Position numbers and translations under genes: made by a program. Of a DNA stretch of 64,000 nt, positions 7,587-16,190 are shown piece by piece. Under the pieces are notes generated by a model. It did not search any database. It was given only the letters and a program-made list of their open reading frames with translations, and had not been told where the DNA came from. How positions within the stretch are numbered: the stretch's first letter is position 1; every line of letters starts with the position of its first letter. Origin of the DNA: Verrucomicrobiota bacterium (GTDB lineage: Bacteria > Verrucomicrobiota > Verrucomicrobiia > Opitutales > Intestinicryptomonadaceae); the NCBI GenBank assembly GCA_023450935.1, contig JAEXGH010000029.1:89106-153105 (forward strand), read 5' to 3'.

Positions 7587-9896
7587 TCAATCTTTGTTGT
7601 TTCTAATCAGCCACTTATTGGTTGATTTTTTTAGCGAAGACTTTGAAAGTTTTTCTCCGTTTTCGTCGCGTAAAAGTGGGCAGTGGTAAAATTCCGGAAT
7701 CTCCCATTCCATTGCGCGGTATACCAAAATTTGCCGCGCCGTGGAAAGAAGCAAATCTTCTCCGCGAACGACCTCGGTGATTTTCATAGCGTGGTCGTCG
7801 GCAACTACGGCAAGTTCGTATGAAGGCTCGCCCGACTTCCTCCACACGAGGAAGTCGCCAAAATCTTCGCCGGCAACGAAAGAATGTTCGCCCGAACGGT
7901 TATCTGTAAACGTAATTGTTTCTCCATCGGGAACTTTAAAACGCCAATTTACAAGTTTCGGGTTTTCCATCTGTTGAAAATCAAAGTGTTCATTGCGTAG
8001 TTGCGGAGGAAAAATACGCTCGGTTTCGCAAAAATCGAATATGCGGGCGGGGAATTTCGAGATTGCCTTGATTTCGCTGCGCGACGCGTTTGATGGATAC
8101 ACGACTTTTTTGGTAATTAATTCCTCCATAACTTGCCAATAGTAGTCAAGCCGTTCGCTTTGTCGGTAGGGTGCATATTCGCCGCCGATGTTGTAGCCTT
8201 CGTTGCAGACGATGTTTATTGTAGCTAAGTCTTTGATTGTTTCATTGATAAATTCATGGGAACAACGTTCGGAATCAATGTCTTCAATGCGTAAAACCAA
8301 GTCGCCGTTTCGCGCTTTTGCGCGTCTTTGGGCAGTTTCAAAAGTTTTTGCATGTCCTATATGCAACAGGCCAGACGGAGTGGGGGCTATGCGTCCCCTG
8401 TATTTTTTTGTGCTGTCTGGAAAATTTGCGTCCAAAAAGTCGCGCAGTGCAATGGCCGTTTCAAAACCAACCCCCTCAACCTGTCGAAGTTGGGCGACAG
8501 TTGCGGACTTTACTTTCGCTATTGAGCCGAAGTGTTTTAGTATGGCGTTCTTGCGTTTTTCTCCGAGTGGTTTGAAGTCGTCCAAGATACTTTCGCGGAT
8601 TTTTTTCGAACGCAACTGTTCGTTGAAAGAATTTGCGAATCTGTGGGCTTCGTCGCGGACTCTCTGCAGAAGTTTTAGACCTTCGTTTGTTCGCGGCAAC
8701 TTTATTTCGGAAAAGTCTTCCAAAACGATAGTCTCTTCTTTTTTTGCAAGCCCCGCGATAAACGGTTGCGGTATACCCGCTTCATCAAAGGCTTTCATTG
8801 CCGAAAAAACCTGTCCTTTGCCGCCGTCTATTAAAACGATATCTGGCATCGGGGTGTGTTCTTCGAACAGACGTTTATAGCGACGCAAAACAACTTCGTG
8901 CATTGCGCGGAAGTCGTCGTTGCCGATGAAGGTTTTTATTTTGAAGTGTCTGTATTTTTGTTTTACCGGTTCGCCGTCTTCAAAATGGACCATACTTGCA
9001 ACGCAGAAACTTCCCGAAATATGCGAGATATCGAAGCACTCAATTACACGCGGCAATTCATTGAGCTTCAGGGTGTTTTTGAGGGCATTCATAGCCGTTT
9101 GCGCCACATATTCAGGCGTGCGTGAAATATCCACGTTCGAATTGCGGCGCGCGTTGGCTTCAATAGTCTGCTCTATTGCGTCGATTAAATCGCGGTATTT
9201 TGCGGCCTTTTCAAATTCGAGATTTTTAGAGGCTTCTACCATTTTTTCGCGAGCCTGCTCTATTGCGTTTTTGTTTTTCCCCCTCAGGTATTCGAGCGCG
9301 TAGCCTACGCGTTCGGCATATTCTTCTTGGCTTACGACATTTGGAAATTTTGAAATTTCGCTGCGGGCGTCATCATATAAAAGCCAACTATTATGGTCGA
9401 GTTTCTTTGGGCGCGCGTCCGAAAGGAGTATGCCGAACTTTTTTTTAAGCTCGTTGAGCGCGCTTCTTATTGCGGCCGGCCCGAGGTATGGCCCGAAATA
9501 CAGCGAATTATCGTCTTTGCGGTTGCGCACGAAGGTAAAGCGTGGGAGCGGTTCAAAAATCTCTACGCGCAAAAGCAGGAAGTTTTTGTTGTCTTTCTCC
9601 AAGGTATTGTAGCGCGGTTTCCACTGCTTTATTAGTTTGCTTTCAAGGAGTAGCGCTTCGGCTTCTGTCTTTGTCTTTACATAGTCGAAGTCGCAAATGC
9701 AATCGGAGAGGGAGGCGATTTTCCCGTTGTAGGCTTTGTATTTTGCGTCCTTGCGGAAATAGTGCGAAACGCGGCGTTTTAGATTGACCGCTTTGCCGAT
9801 GTATATTACCTGTCCAAGAGCGTCTTTCATTATGTAGACGCCGCTTGTAGAGGGAAGTGCGCGCAGTTTTTGCTTTATAAGCGAATTTGTATCCAT
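7587..9896 (-). CDS. UvrC-GluQRS fusion: excinuclease subunit C joined to glutamyl-Q tRNA(Asp) synthetase
   Basis: One 769-residue frame joins two enzymes. Residues 1-90 are the GIY-YIG nuclease (SGVYIMKD, IYIGKAVNLKRRV). A UVR helix pair lies near 210-245. The RNase H-type nuclease keeps D289 (CFDIS), D357 (LIDGGKGQ) and H418 (RDEAHRFA), and HhH motifs run to about 490. The four-Cys cluster region and about 100 residues usually found between UVR and the RNase H core are missing. From about 498 a GluQRS domain begins (RGRIAPTPSGLLHIGH, HIGH 512-515; LRIEDID; KLSKS 749-753). This domain lacks the usual zinc cysteines and the end is short. GluQRS glutamylates queuosine in tRNA-Asp. The gene follows mutS by 6 bp. 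Confidence 0.9.
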   Translation of the reverse strand: MDTNSLIKQKLRALPSTSGVYIMKDALGQVIYIGKAVNLKRRVSHYFRKDAKYKAYNGKIASLSDCICDFDYVKTKTEAEALLLESKLIKQWKPRYNTLEKDNKNFLLLRVEIFEPLPRFTFVRNRKDDNSLYFGPYLGPAAIRSALNELKKKFGILLSDARPKKLDHNSWLLYDDARSEISKFPNVVSQEEYAERVGYALEYLRGKNKNAIEQAREKMVEASKNLEFEKAAKYRDLIDAIEQTIEANARRNSNVDISRTPEYVAQTAMNALKNTLKLNELPRVIECFDISHISGSFCVASMVHFEDGEPVKQKYRHFKIKTFIGNDDFRAMHEVVLRRYKRLFEEHTPMPDIVLIDGGKGQVFSAMKAFDEAGIPQPFIAGLAKKEETIVLEDFSEIKLPRTNEGLKLLQRVRDEAHRFANSFNEQLRSKKIRESILDDFKPLGEKRKNAILKHFGSIAKVKSATVAQLRQVEGVGFETAIALRDFLDANFPDSTKKYRGRIAPTPSGLLHIGHAKTFETAQRRAKARNGDLVLRIEDIDSERCSHEFINETIKDLATINIVCNEGYNIGGEYAPYRQSERLDYYWQVMEELITKKVVYPSNASRSEIKAISKFPARIFDFCETERIFPPQLRNEHFDFQQMENPKLVNWRFKVPDGETITFTDNRSGEHSFVAGEDFGDFLVWRKSGEPSYELAVVADDHAMKITEVVRGEDLLLSTARQILVYRAMEWEIPEFYHCPLLRDENGEKLSKSSLKKSTNKWLIRNNKD

Positions 9897-9902
9897 CGAC
9901 TT

Positions 9903-12461
9903 TTAAAACAACGACAACTGTTTGAAGTTGCTGTCGTCGTTCTTGTTCGATTTTGAATGTTTACGTGTTTGGTCGAGATTTACCACAATCTCGTCGTTTT
10001 CCGATTCAAGTTCCTGCAAAACGTCTTTTGCGCGCTGGATAACCTTTTCGGGCAGTCCGGCAAGGCGCGCTACTTGTATGCCGTATGATTTATCCGCCGC
10101 GCCTTTTTCTATTGTGCGCGCAAATATTATTTCGTCGTTCCACTCCTTGACGTTTACTCTGTAGTTTACAAGGCGGGGAAGGGCGTCTTCAAGTTTTGTT
10201 ATTTCGTGGTAATGCGTTGCAAAAAGCGTTTTGGGGCCGCGTTTGCCCGAGCCGTGTATAAATTCTACTACTGCCCAAGCAATACTTAAACCATCGTAAG
10301 TGCTTGTTCCCCTGCCTATTTCATCGAGAATTATCAGAGACTTGTCGGTGGCATTATTCAATATATTTGCTGTTTCATTCATCTCAACCATAAAGGTAGA
10401 GTTTCCGCGCGAAAGTTCGTCGCTTGCGCCGACGCGGCTGAAAATTCTATCTACAACGCCAATCGAACAACGTTTTGCCGGCACGAAGCACCCCGTTTGC
10501 GCCATAAGCGTAATCAGCGCAATTTGACGGATATATGTAGATTTACCCGCCATATTCGGCCCTGTTATGAGGGCGATTTGCTCGCCCGAAGACGATATGA
10601 ATGTGTCGTTGGGAACGAACGATTGTGTTCTTGCAAACCCCAATCCGTTGGAGCGCAACATTTGTTCCACGACGGGGTGGCGTCCTTCCGAAATGTCGAT
10701 TTTATCGGTAGAGTTTACGTCTGGCTTGCAATAATCCCATTGGGTTGCCAGTTCCGCCCAGCCCCTATACACGTCGATTTCCGCGAGAATATCGGCTGCA
10801 TAGCAGAGTTCGTCGGCAAAGTTAATTACGTTGGCCACAATGTCTTGGAAAAGTTCGAATTCCCGCTCCTTCGCTCGTTCCGCCGCTGTAAGAATTTCGC
10901 GTTCGTGTTTTTTAAGCTCTTCGGTTGTATAACGTTCGGCGTTTGTCATTGTCTGCCGCCTTATGTAGTTATCGGGCACGAGCGACAAAAACGACTTTGT
11001 AACTTCTATAAAATACCCGAATGCGCCGTTGTATTTTATGCGCAGGTTGCGTATTCCCGTTCGTTCTTGCTCGGCTTTTTCCATTTCGGCGAGCCAGTTG
11101 AGGTTGTTTGCCGACAGTGCGCGGATTTCGTCGAGCGTTTGGTCGAACCCCGTTTTTATAACATCGCCGTCTTGAATTTTATTCGGCATATCTTCGTTGA
11201 GAGCCGACTGCAAAAATTCGCGTAGGTCGTCGAAATCGTCGATTTTTTCCGCCAAAGCTTGGCAGTTCCCTCCTTCTATGCTTCTTAGAACTTCCTTAAT
11301 TGGAGAGAATTGCGAAATACTCGCAAGAATGGCGAGCAGCTCGCGCGGCGGGCGCAGGCGGTTCTGGAAACGCGCTAAAATTCTTTTTATGTCGCGTATT
11401 TGCGAGAGCAGCTCGGCAAGGCGCGCGCATTCTTCGGGCGATTGGCAGAATTCTTCCACGATGTTTTGACGGCGGCAGATTTCGTCGATGTCGATTGTGG
11501 GGGCTGCGAGATAACTTTCAAGCAGACGCGCTCCCGCGCTTGTTTTGGTTCTGTCCATCACGGCAATTAGGCTGCCGTCGCGCGCGCCCGTTGTGGCTTT
11601 GAAAATTTCGAGGTTGCGCTGGGTTGAAGGGTCGATGAGCACCGACTTTTTACCCGAAAATCTCCTGATTGTGCGCAGGTTTTGCGGGCGTTCGCGCAGG
11701 TTCTCGGTTGCATAAAACACTAACGCGCCCGCTGGCCCCGCAAGTTGCGACCCGCGCGGAATGCCGAACCCATCGAGGTTTGCAACTTTTAGAGTGTCGA
11801 GCAGTTGCGTTGTGCCGAAATCGGGCGCAAAACGGTAGTCGTGAAGCAGCGTTATGGGACGCAGGTCAACGATGTTTCTGAAAAGCACGTTCCACGCGGC
11901 GAGTTTTTTGTCGGCGTCACAGCGTTCCTTGAACGTTTCGGGCAGGATAATTTCCTTGGGGTTGCATGCGGATAGCACGGGTAGGAAATCTTCGGGTTTG
12001 TCGAATTCGGCGCAGAAAAAGTCGGCAGTGCTAAGGTCGAGCCATGCGGCGTAGAGGGTTTTCGCCCTGTCAAAGTCGATGGCAAGCACGAAGTTGCTGT
12101 GGATTCCCTGCAGGTGGTTGTCGTCTATGGTAGTGCCGGGGGTGAGGATTCTGCTGAGCGAACGTTTGACGATTTTCCCCGGTTTGGGGTTTTCGTCCTG
12201 CTCGCAAATGGCGACTTTCTTGCCCGATTCCAGCAGCTTTTGAATGTATCTGTCGGCGCTGTGGTAGGGCACGCCCGCCATGGGGTAGTTTTGGCGTTTT
12301 GTGAGCGTAATTCCCAGTATCCGCGAGCCTTCAAGGGCGTCGTCGTAGAACATTTCGTAAAAATCGCCGAGTCTGAACATAAGCACGGTATCTTGCGGCA
12401 GCGAACTGCGCACCTGCCAGTATTGTTCCATCATCGGAGTATTTTTGTCTGTATCGGCCAT
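9903..12461 (-). CDS. mutS: DNA mismatch repair ATPase MutS
   Basis: This 852-residue MutS1 recognises base mismatches and small loops. The mismatch-reading motif GDFYEMF is near the N-terminus. The ATPase core shows Walker A GPNMAGKSTYIRQ, Walker B LIILDEIGRGTSTYDG and the ATHYHE switch. The protein ends in QLSLF, a typical beta-clamp binding motif. Length is normal for the family. The start at 12461 is preceded by a good promoter on this strand (-10 TAGAAT at 12476-12481). The uvrC-gluQ fusion follows after 6 bp, so mismatch and nucleotide excision repair are co-transcribed. No mutL is in the window. Confidence 0.97.
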   Translation of the reverse strand: MADTDKNTPMMEQYWQVRSSLPQDTVLMFRLGDFYEMFYDDALEGSRILGITLTKRQNYPMAGVPYHSADRYIQKLLESGKKVAICEQDENPKPGKIVKRSLSRILTPGTTIDDNHLQGIHSNFVLAIDFDRAKTLYAAWLDLSTADFFCAEFDKPEDFLPVLSACNPKEIILPETFKERCDADKKLAAWNVLFRNIVDLRPITLLHDYRFAPDFGTTQLLDTLKVANLDGFGIPRGSQLAGPAGALVFYATENLRERPQNLRTIRRFSGKKSVLIDPSTQRNLEIFKATTGARDGSLIAVMDRTKTSAGARLLESYLAAPTIDIDEICRRQNIVEEFCQSPEECARLAELLSQIRDIKRILARFQNRLRPPRELLAILASISQFSPIKEVLRSIEGGNCQALAEKIDDFDDLREFLQSALNEDMPNKIQDGDVIKTGFDQTLDEIRALSANNLNWLAEMEKAEQERTGIRNLRIKYNGAFGYFIEVTKSFLSLVPDNYIRRQTMTNAERYTTEELKKHEREILTAAERAKEREFELFQDIVANVINFADELCYAADILAEIDVYRGWAELATQWDYCKPDVNSTDKIDISEGRHPVVEQMLRSNGLGFARTQSFVPNDTFISSSGEQIALITGPNMAGKSTYIRQIALITLMAQTGCFVPAKRCSIGVVDRIFSRVGASDELSRGNSTFMVEMNETANILNNATDKSLIILDEIGRGTSTYDGLSIAWAVVEFIHGSGKRGPKTLFATHYHEITKLEDALPRLVNYRVNVKEWNDEIIFARTIEKGAADKSYGIQVARLAGLPEKVIQRAKDVLQELESENDEIVVNLDQTRKHSKSNKNDDSNFKQLSLF

Positions 12462-12475
12462 TTTTTTTTGACAGA

Positions 12476-12504
12476 ATTCTAAATTTTACAATTATCCAAT
12501 ACAA
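12476..12504 (-). promoter_or_regulatory. Sigma70-type promoter for mutS-uvrC/gluQ
   Basis: Read on the minus strand, TTGTAT (12504-12499) and TAGAAT (12481-12476) are separated by 17 bp. The -10 box lies 14 bp before the mutS start. The surrounding intergenic sequence is AT-rich and shared with the divergent FmdB gene. Confidence 0.55.
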
Positions 12505-12543
12505 TATTTTTGTAAAATTTTTTCAATTATTTTGTGGACTATT

Positions 12544-12789
12544 ATGCCTATTTTTGAATACAGATGCAAAAAATGCGGCGAAGTTTTCGAACTTCTTGTG
12601 CGCGCCGACGAAAAACCTCAATGTCCCAGCTGCAAAAGCAAACGCCTTCAAAAGCTGCTTTCCACATTCAACGCGGGCGCGTCGTGCGGCTCGCGCAGCG
12701 AATTGAAACACCGCTCGGGCGAATGCGGCGGCGGGCACTGTTGTGCGGGCGGCGGGCACTGTTGCTGCGGGGGACACTGCAACCACTAA
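12544..12789 (+). CDS. FmdB-family zinc-ribbon protein with Cys/His/Gly-rich tail
   Basis: This is an 81-residue protein beginning MPIFEYRCKKCGEVFELLV, the classic FmdB zinc-ribbon start, with CxxC pairs CKKC and CPSC that bind one zinc. The C-terminal third is a run of Gly, Cys and His (GGGHCC and GGHCNH type repeats) that could hold further metal. The role of FmdB proteins is poorly known; some are called regulators. ATG 12544 is chosen because it gives the family N-terminus. The stop overlaps the next ATG (TAATG at 12787-12791), so the pair is translationally coupled. Confidence 0.85.
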   Translation: MPIFEYRCKKCGEVFELLVRADEKPQCPSCKSKRLQKLLSTFNAGASCGSRSELKHRSGECGGGHCCAGGGHCCCGGHCNH

Positions 12790-13832
12790 TGTTTAGGACG
12801 AAAACAGTTCGGTGTTCTACGGACGGAGTGCGCGCGCGTTCCGTTGCGGAAGCGGTTTCGGCGCGGGCGGCGAAGTTTGCCGTTTCGGCTGTCGCGGCGT
12901 TGGTGTGCGGGGCATGTGCTTCGCAAAAAACGCTTCCGTCGCGCGATACCGACGCCGACGGAGGTTCGGTTGTGGCGGCGCGCTCTTCCCGCGGCTCGGC
13001 GGAGGTTGCGGGCTGCAATTCCTACACGTTCGCCCAGCGCAGGATTCTCGACATTCTCAAGGCGCAGGACGACCTCTTCTCAGACCCGAATATAGGCGCA
13101 AGTAACGAACTTGCCGACGCGGAGCTTTTGACAAAGGCAATGCGCGTGAATTCGCTTTGGAAAACTTTTTTTCTCGACAATCCCGACGATTTCGAAGCGC
13201 ACGTGCTCTACGGCAAATTTTTGAGGCGCATAGGCCAGCCCGACCGCGCCTACGAAACGTTCAAACGCGCCGACGAACTGTGTCCCGACACACCCGTCGT
13301 TCTCCAGCAGTTGTCGGCTCTGGAGGCGGAATCGGGCGAGACCGTCAAGGCGTTCGGACACGTCCGCGCCGCGCTTGCCGCCGAACCCCGCAACGCGGTA
13401 TTTTTGCTGCAATGCGCCTATATAATGGTGCTCGGCAAGAATGAAATCACCGGAGAGGGGAAACTCCTTTCGCCCGCCGAGTTCGACGCGCTTTTGTCGG
13501 CGTGCTATCGGAAAATCGCCGAGCAAAACCCCGACGACCGCGCCGCAAAGGTGCGCTATGCGCAGTCTTTTTACGATTTGTTTGCGCCCGATTGGCAAAA
13601 AGCGTTGTCTATTTGGCGGGAGTTGGAGGAGTCGGCTTCGCTGAATCTCGAACGGCAGACCGCCCGCGCCAATATCGCCCGCGTGCTCGTAGAGCTTGGG
13701 CGCGACTCCGAAGCGGAACAAATTTTACAAACAGTTGACGCACCCTCGCTTGTCCGCGCCAAAACACTGCTTTTGCGCGAAATCAAACAGGCGGGCGGTT
13801 CGCGGGAAAAACCGAAAAGCAATGGAAGATAA
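12789..13832 (+). CDS. Exported TPR-repeat protein, probable lipoprotein
   Basis: This 347-residue protein starts at the overlapping ATG. A basic N-region is followed by a hydrophobic stretch (FAVSAVAALVCGAC) resembling a lipoprotein signal, with Cys near residue 38, though the lipobox is not ideal. The rest contains tetratricopeptide-like helical repeats (DDFEAHVLYGKFLRRIGQPD; AYETFKRADELCPDTP; AFGHVRAALAAEPRNAVFLL), so it probably binds protein partners in the periplasm or at the membrane. A frame upstream extends further but runs through the FmdB gene. It is followed after 2 bp by an M50-type membrane protein, which may be its partner. Confidence 0.75.
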   Translation: MFRTKTVRCSTDGVRARSVAEAVSARAAKFAVSAVAALVCGACASQKTLPSRDTDADGGSVVAARSSRGSAEVAGCNSYTFAQRRILDILKAQDDLFSDPNIGASNELADAELLTKAMRVNSLWKTFFLDNPDDFEAHVLYGKFLRRIGQPDRAYETFKRADELCPDTPVVLQQLSALEAESGETVKAFGHVRAALAAEPRNAVFLLQCAYIMVLGKNEITGEGKLLSPAEFDALLSACYRKIAEQNPDDRAAKVRYAQSFYDLFAPDWQKALSIWRELEESASLNLERQTARANIARVLVELGRDSEAEQILQTVDAPSLVRAKTLLLREIKQAGGSREKPKSNGR

Positions 13833-13834
13833 TT

Positions 13835-14509
13835 ATGACACCCGAAATTATTTCACAGATTAGAAGCGGGGGAATTTTGTATGTCCTCCTAGTCATTGCA
13901 ATTACCATGCGCGAATTCGGACGCGCCTATGCCGCCGACAAGCTTGGTTGCGTGCTTCCGCGCATGCAGGGCAGGGTGACGGTAAACCCCCTTGCCCATA
14001 TGGATTTGATAGGGACTGTCGTTTTCCCGATTGCCTGCATTGCTCTTTCCACGGGCACGGGTTTTCCGCTCATTTTCGGTTGGGGCAAGCCCGTAGAAGC
14101 GGGATTCTCAAACCCCAAAACATTCGTCCGCGACGACGTTATTTTTACGCTCAGCGGGGCGTCGGCGAATCTCGTAATAGCCCTGATTTCCGCGTTGTTG
14201 TTGACGCTGTTTCACGCGTTCGGGCTGGAGGACTTCGCAACGGTTGCGGGTTTTTCCATTATGATTAACGCGGTGCTGTTTGTCATAAACATGCTGCCCG
14301 TGCCGCCGCTCGACGGCGGGAGGCTGCTCAAGCACGCCACGGGAATGTCGGACTCCACCTACATGGCGTTGGCTCGATACGGAATTTTCATTTTCTTTGC
14401 GCTTGTGTTTTTTCCGCCCACAAAGAAAATCATCATGATTTTGTTCAACTTAGTCAGCGCGGTTTTTTTCAGAATAGCCGAGCTGCTCACGGGAATTTTC
14501 GTAAAGTAA
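13835..14509 (+). CDS. M50-type site-2 protease family membrane protein lacking the HExxH histidines (pseudoprotease)
   Basis: This 224-residue polytopic membrane protein has the layout of small M50B site-2 proteases. Expected landmarks are present: GRVTVNPLAHMDLIGT (47-62), FGWGKPVEAG (81-90), SGASANL in place of AGPxaN (about 107-113), and PVPPLDGG (155-162) with the zinc-binding aspartate D160. The catalytic HExxH is replaced by REFGR (26-30): both zinc-binding histidines are arginine, while the glutamate remains. The protein should not bind zinc or cleave peptides in the normal way, so a binding or scaffold role is more likely. It is coupled to the TPR lipoprotein upstream and a small FmdB-like gene downstream. 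Confidence 0.85.
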   Translation: MTPEIISQIRSGGILYVLLVIAITMREFGRAYAADKLGCVLPRMQGRVTVNPLAHMDLIGTVVFPIACIALSTGTGFPLIFGWGKPVEAGFSNPKTFVRDDVIFTLSGASANLVIALISALLLTLFHAFGLEDFATVAGFSIMINAVLFVINMLPVPPLDGGRLLKHATGMSDSTYMALARYGIFIFFALVFFPPTKKIIMILFNLVSAVFFRIAELLTGIFVK

Positions 14510-14510
14510 T

Positions 14511-14774
14511 ATGCCCATATACAGATACACGACAATAGAGCCCGACGGAAGCGAAGGCGAGGAATTCGAAGTCGAACAGTCGATTTCCGCCGAACCGCTG
14601 AAGGTTCACCCCGAAAACGGAAGGCCCGTAAAGCGCGTTTACGACAGACTCAACATAAACATTGAGTATACGGCGGGGAAGGAGAAATCGCTGTCGGACA
14701 CGGGGAGGATAAAGAAGGCGGGCTTTACCATTTTGGAGAGGGATAAGTTGACGGGGAAATACTTCAAAAAATAA
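14511..14774 (+). CDS. Small FmdB-like protein without zinc-binding cysteines
   Basis: This 87-residue protein begins MPIYRYTTIEPDGSEGEEFE, keeping the FmdB opening (MPIYxY) and a later VKRVYD segment that corresponds to the second half of the zinc ribbon, but it has no cysteine at all. Similar Cys-free FmdB relatives occur in Verrucomicrobiota, so this looks like an established branch and not a fresh loss. It begins 1 bp after the M50-like gene and ends the four-gene unit 12544-14774, followed at once by a terminator hairpin. Function unknown. Confidence 0.7.
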   Translation: MPIYRYTTIEPDGSEGEEFEVEQSISAEPLKVHPENGRPVKRVYDRLNINIEYTAGKEKSLSDTGRIKKAGFTILERDKLTGKYFKK

Positions 14775-14777
14775 ATG

Positions 14778-14815
14778 CGTGAAACGCAGCTTTATGCTGC
14801 GTTTCACGTTTGTTG
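14778..14815 (+). terminator. Strong hairpin terminator after the FmdB-M50 unit
   Basis: CGTGAAACGCAGC (14778-14790) pairs perfectly over 13 bp with GCTGCGTTTCACG (14796-14808), loop TTTAT, followed by TTTGTTGTT. It lies 4 bp after the stop codon of the last gene. Its right arm overlaps the start of the first 225-bp repeat copy. Confidence 0.8.
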
Positions 14816-15025
14816 TTGCTCGGTCACGTAGGCTAACTACGCTCCCATCGCAACAAAAACGTGAAGCCTTGCCTAAAACTACGTTTGACGCATTTACAAG
14901 GGGCGAAGCTTTAACGAATAGTCCAAGCGGGATTGGCTATGCCAATCCGCGCCGCTTTAGGAAATGTAAAAAATTTCGCGAAACAATCGGCAGTGGGACA
15001 GTAGGTCAACTACAGCCGCCACCGC
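14801..15025. repeat. 225-bp direct repeat, copy 1
   Basis: This block recurs at 15151-15375, a period of 350 bp, with only about five single-base differences (mostly C in copy 1, T in copy 2). It contains nested palindromes: a long pairing between CACGTTTGTTGTTGC and GCAACAAAAACGTG, an inner CGTAG-GCTAA-CTACG hairpin, and the GATTGGC-TAT-GCCAATC palindrome at 14931-14947. Short open frames run through it, but they follow the duplication and show no family likeness, so I do not call a gene. Confidence 0.9.
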
Positions 15026-15150
15026 CTCAATTTCGCAACGTCTTGTCTAAAACGCAATTTGACGCGTTCACAAGAGACACGGGCTTTAATCAATAGTCAA
15101 AGGCGTATTGGCTTTTGCCAATCGCCGCCACTTTAAAAAATGTAAAAAAC

Positions 15151-15375
15151 GTTTCACGTTTGTTGTTGCTCGGTCATGTAGGCTAACTACGCTCCCATCG
15201 CAACAAAAACGTGAATCCTTGCCTAAAACTATGTTTGACGCATTTACAAGGGGCGAAGCTTTAATGAATAGTCCAAGCGGGATTGGCTATGCCAATCCGC
15301 GCCGCTTTAGGAAATGTAAAAAATTTCGCGAAACAATCGGCAGTGGGGCAGTAGGTCAACTACAGCCGCCACCGC
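15151..15375. repeat. 225-bp direct repeat, copy 2
   Basis: This is the second copy of the 14801-15025 block, near identical, carrying the same nested hairpins and the palindrome GATTGGC-TAT-GCCAATC at 15281-15297. After 15375 the two copies diverge abruptly. The high identity points to a recent duplication or gene conversion. Confidence 0.9.
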
Positions 15376-16115
15376 AAATTTTTTTTGAAGCCTCGCCTGA
15401 AGCTCAATTTGTATTCGCTCGCACAAGAGTGTTTCTCTTGCGCCGATGAAATAAAGGCGCAATTCAACGTCTCACCCCTGCGGGGTAATTGCTGCGCAAT
15501 TATACATCCCAAAAGTTTGCCTACGGCAACTTTTGTGATGACGCGCAAGGGGCGAAGCCCCTTGACCTGAACGTTCTTTGTGTTATTCGGCGTAGCTAAC
15601 CGCTATGCCTTTTCTGTGAATATTCGCATTGCTTCACAATAGCTTGGATATTCTAAACATAAACTTCAATCAAAGAGCAAAGGCAAATCGACTACGCCGA
15701 TTGCCGCCACTTTCGGAATTATAAAAAATGCCCGAGAGCGTTTGCTTCGACGAGTTTATGAAACAAAAGGCGAAACAAAGTTTCGCCTGATTTATATAAT
15801 AGAAAACTTCAACCGCCATGCAAAGCGGCATTGGCTATGCCAATCCGCGTTTTTTATGTATTGGGAAGTGGCGCAAATTGGCTAAGCTAATGTAGCTTTA
15901 ATTTCAAATTAAAGTTTTTTACATGACGTGCACCGACGTAGATTGATTGAAGCCAATGCTACCTTACTTTAATTAGTAGACAAAGCGGGATTGGCTATGC
16001 CAATCCGCGCCCCTTTAAGTTAAAAAGCGTGAGGCTCGAGGCAGGATTTGCGTTTTAACGAGCGTAGCGGGCTTAACGCCCGTAAGTCGAAGTTAAAACC
16101 AAATGATGCCCGAGA
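15376..16115. repeat. Palindrome-rich intergenic island without genes
   Basis: I find no convincing coding region here. The stretch is a chain of short inverted repeats: ACCCC-TGC-GGGGT (15474-15486), AATTGC-TGC-GCAATT (15487-15501), AAAAGTTTGCC/GGCAACTTTT (15511-15534), CAAGGGGC-GAA-GCCCCTTG (15546-15564). It also holds several members of the dispersed covarying palindrome (cores near 15686-15702, 15830-15844, 15989-16005; another member just upstream at 15107-15122). The motif ATGCCCGAGAGCGTTTGCTT occurs at 15728 and 16106. The sequence AAAAAGCGTGAGG near 16024 is repeated in inverted form at 16188-16201, inside the end of the next gene. Confidence 0.85.
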
Positions 16116-16186
16116 GCGTTTGCTTATGAAAATTTTTTATTTCCTTTTTCACTTAATAAAAAATTTTCATTTTCATAAGCAAACGC
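16116..16186. repeat. Large inverted repeat at the 3' end of the DUF475 gene
   Basis: The left arm 16116-16140 (GCGTTTGCTTATGAAAA then T-rich) is the reverse complement of the right arm 16156-16186 except for one extra 6-base unit in the right arm (GAAAAT repeated). The arms are separated by 15 bp. It lies immediately downstream of the stop of the minus-strand DUF475 gene and would form a long mRNA-end hairpin. There is no clean T-run, so it may stabilise the transcript end more than terminate. Confidence 0.75.
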
Positions 16187-16190
16187 GTCC

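Noticed and set aside
14801..15375. CRISPR array
   Set aside because: Only two long copies of 225 bp are present, with no short regular repeat-spacer pattern and no cas genes.
14779..15449. Two open frames (14779-15096 and 15108-15449) with similar predicted peptides
   Set aside because: They similarly trace the 225-bp duplication, contain hairpin-encoded residues and show no family features, so they are repeat translations and not genes.
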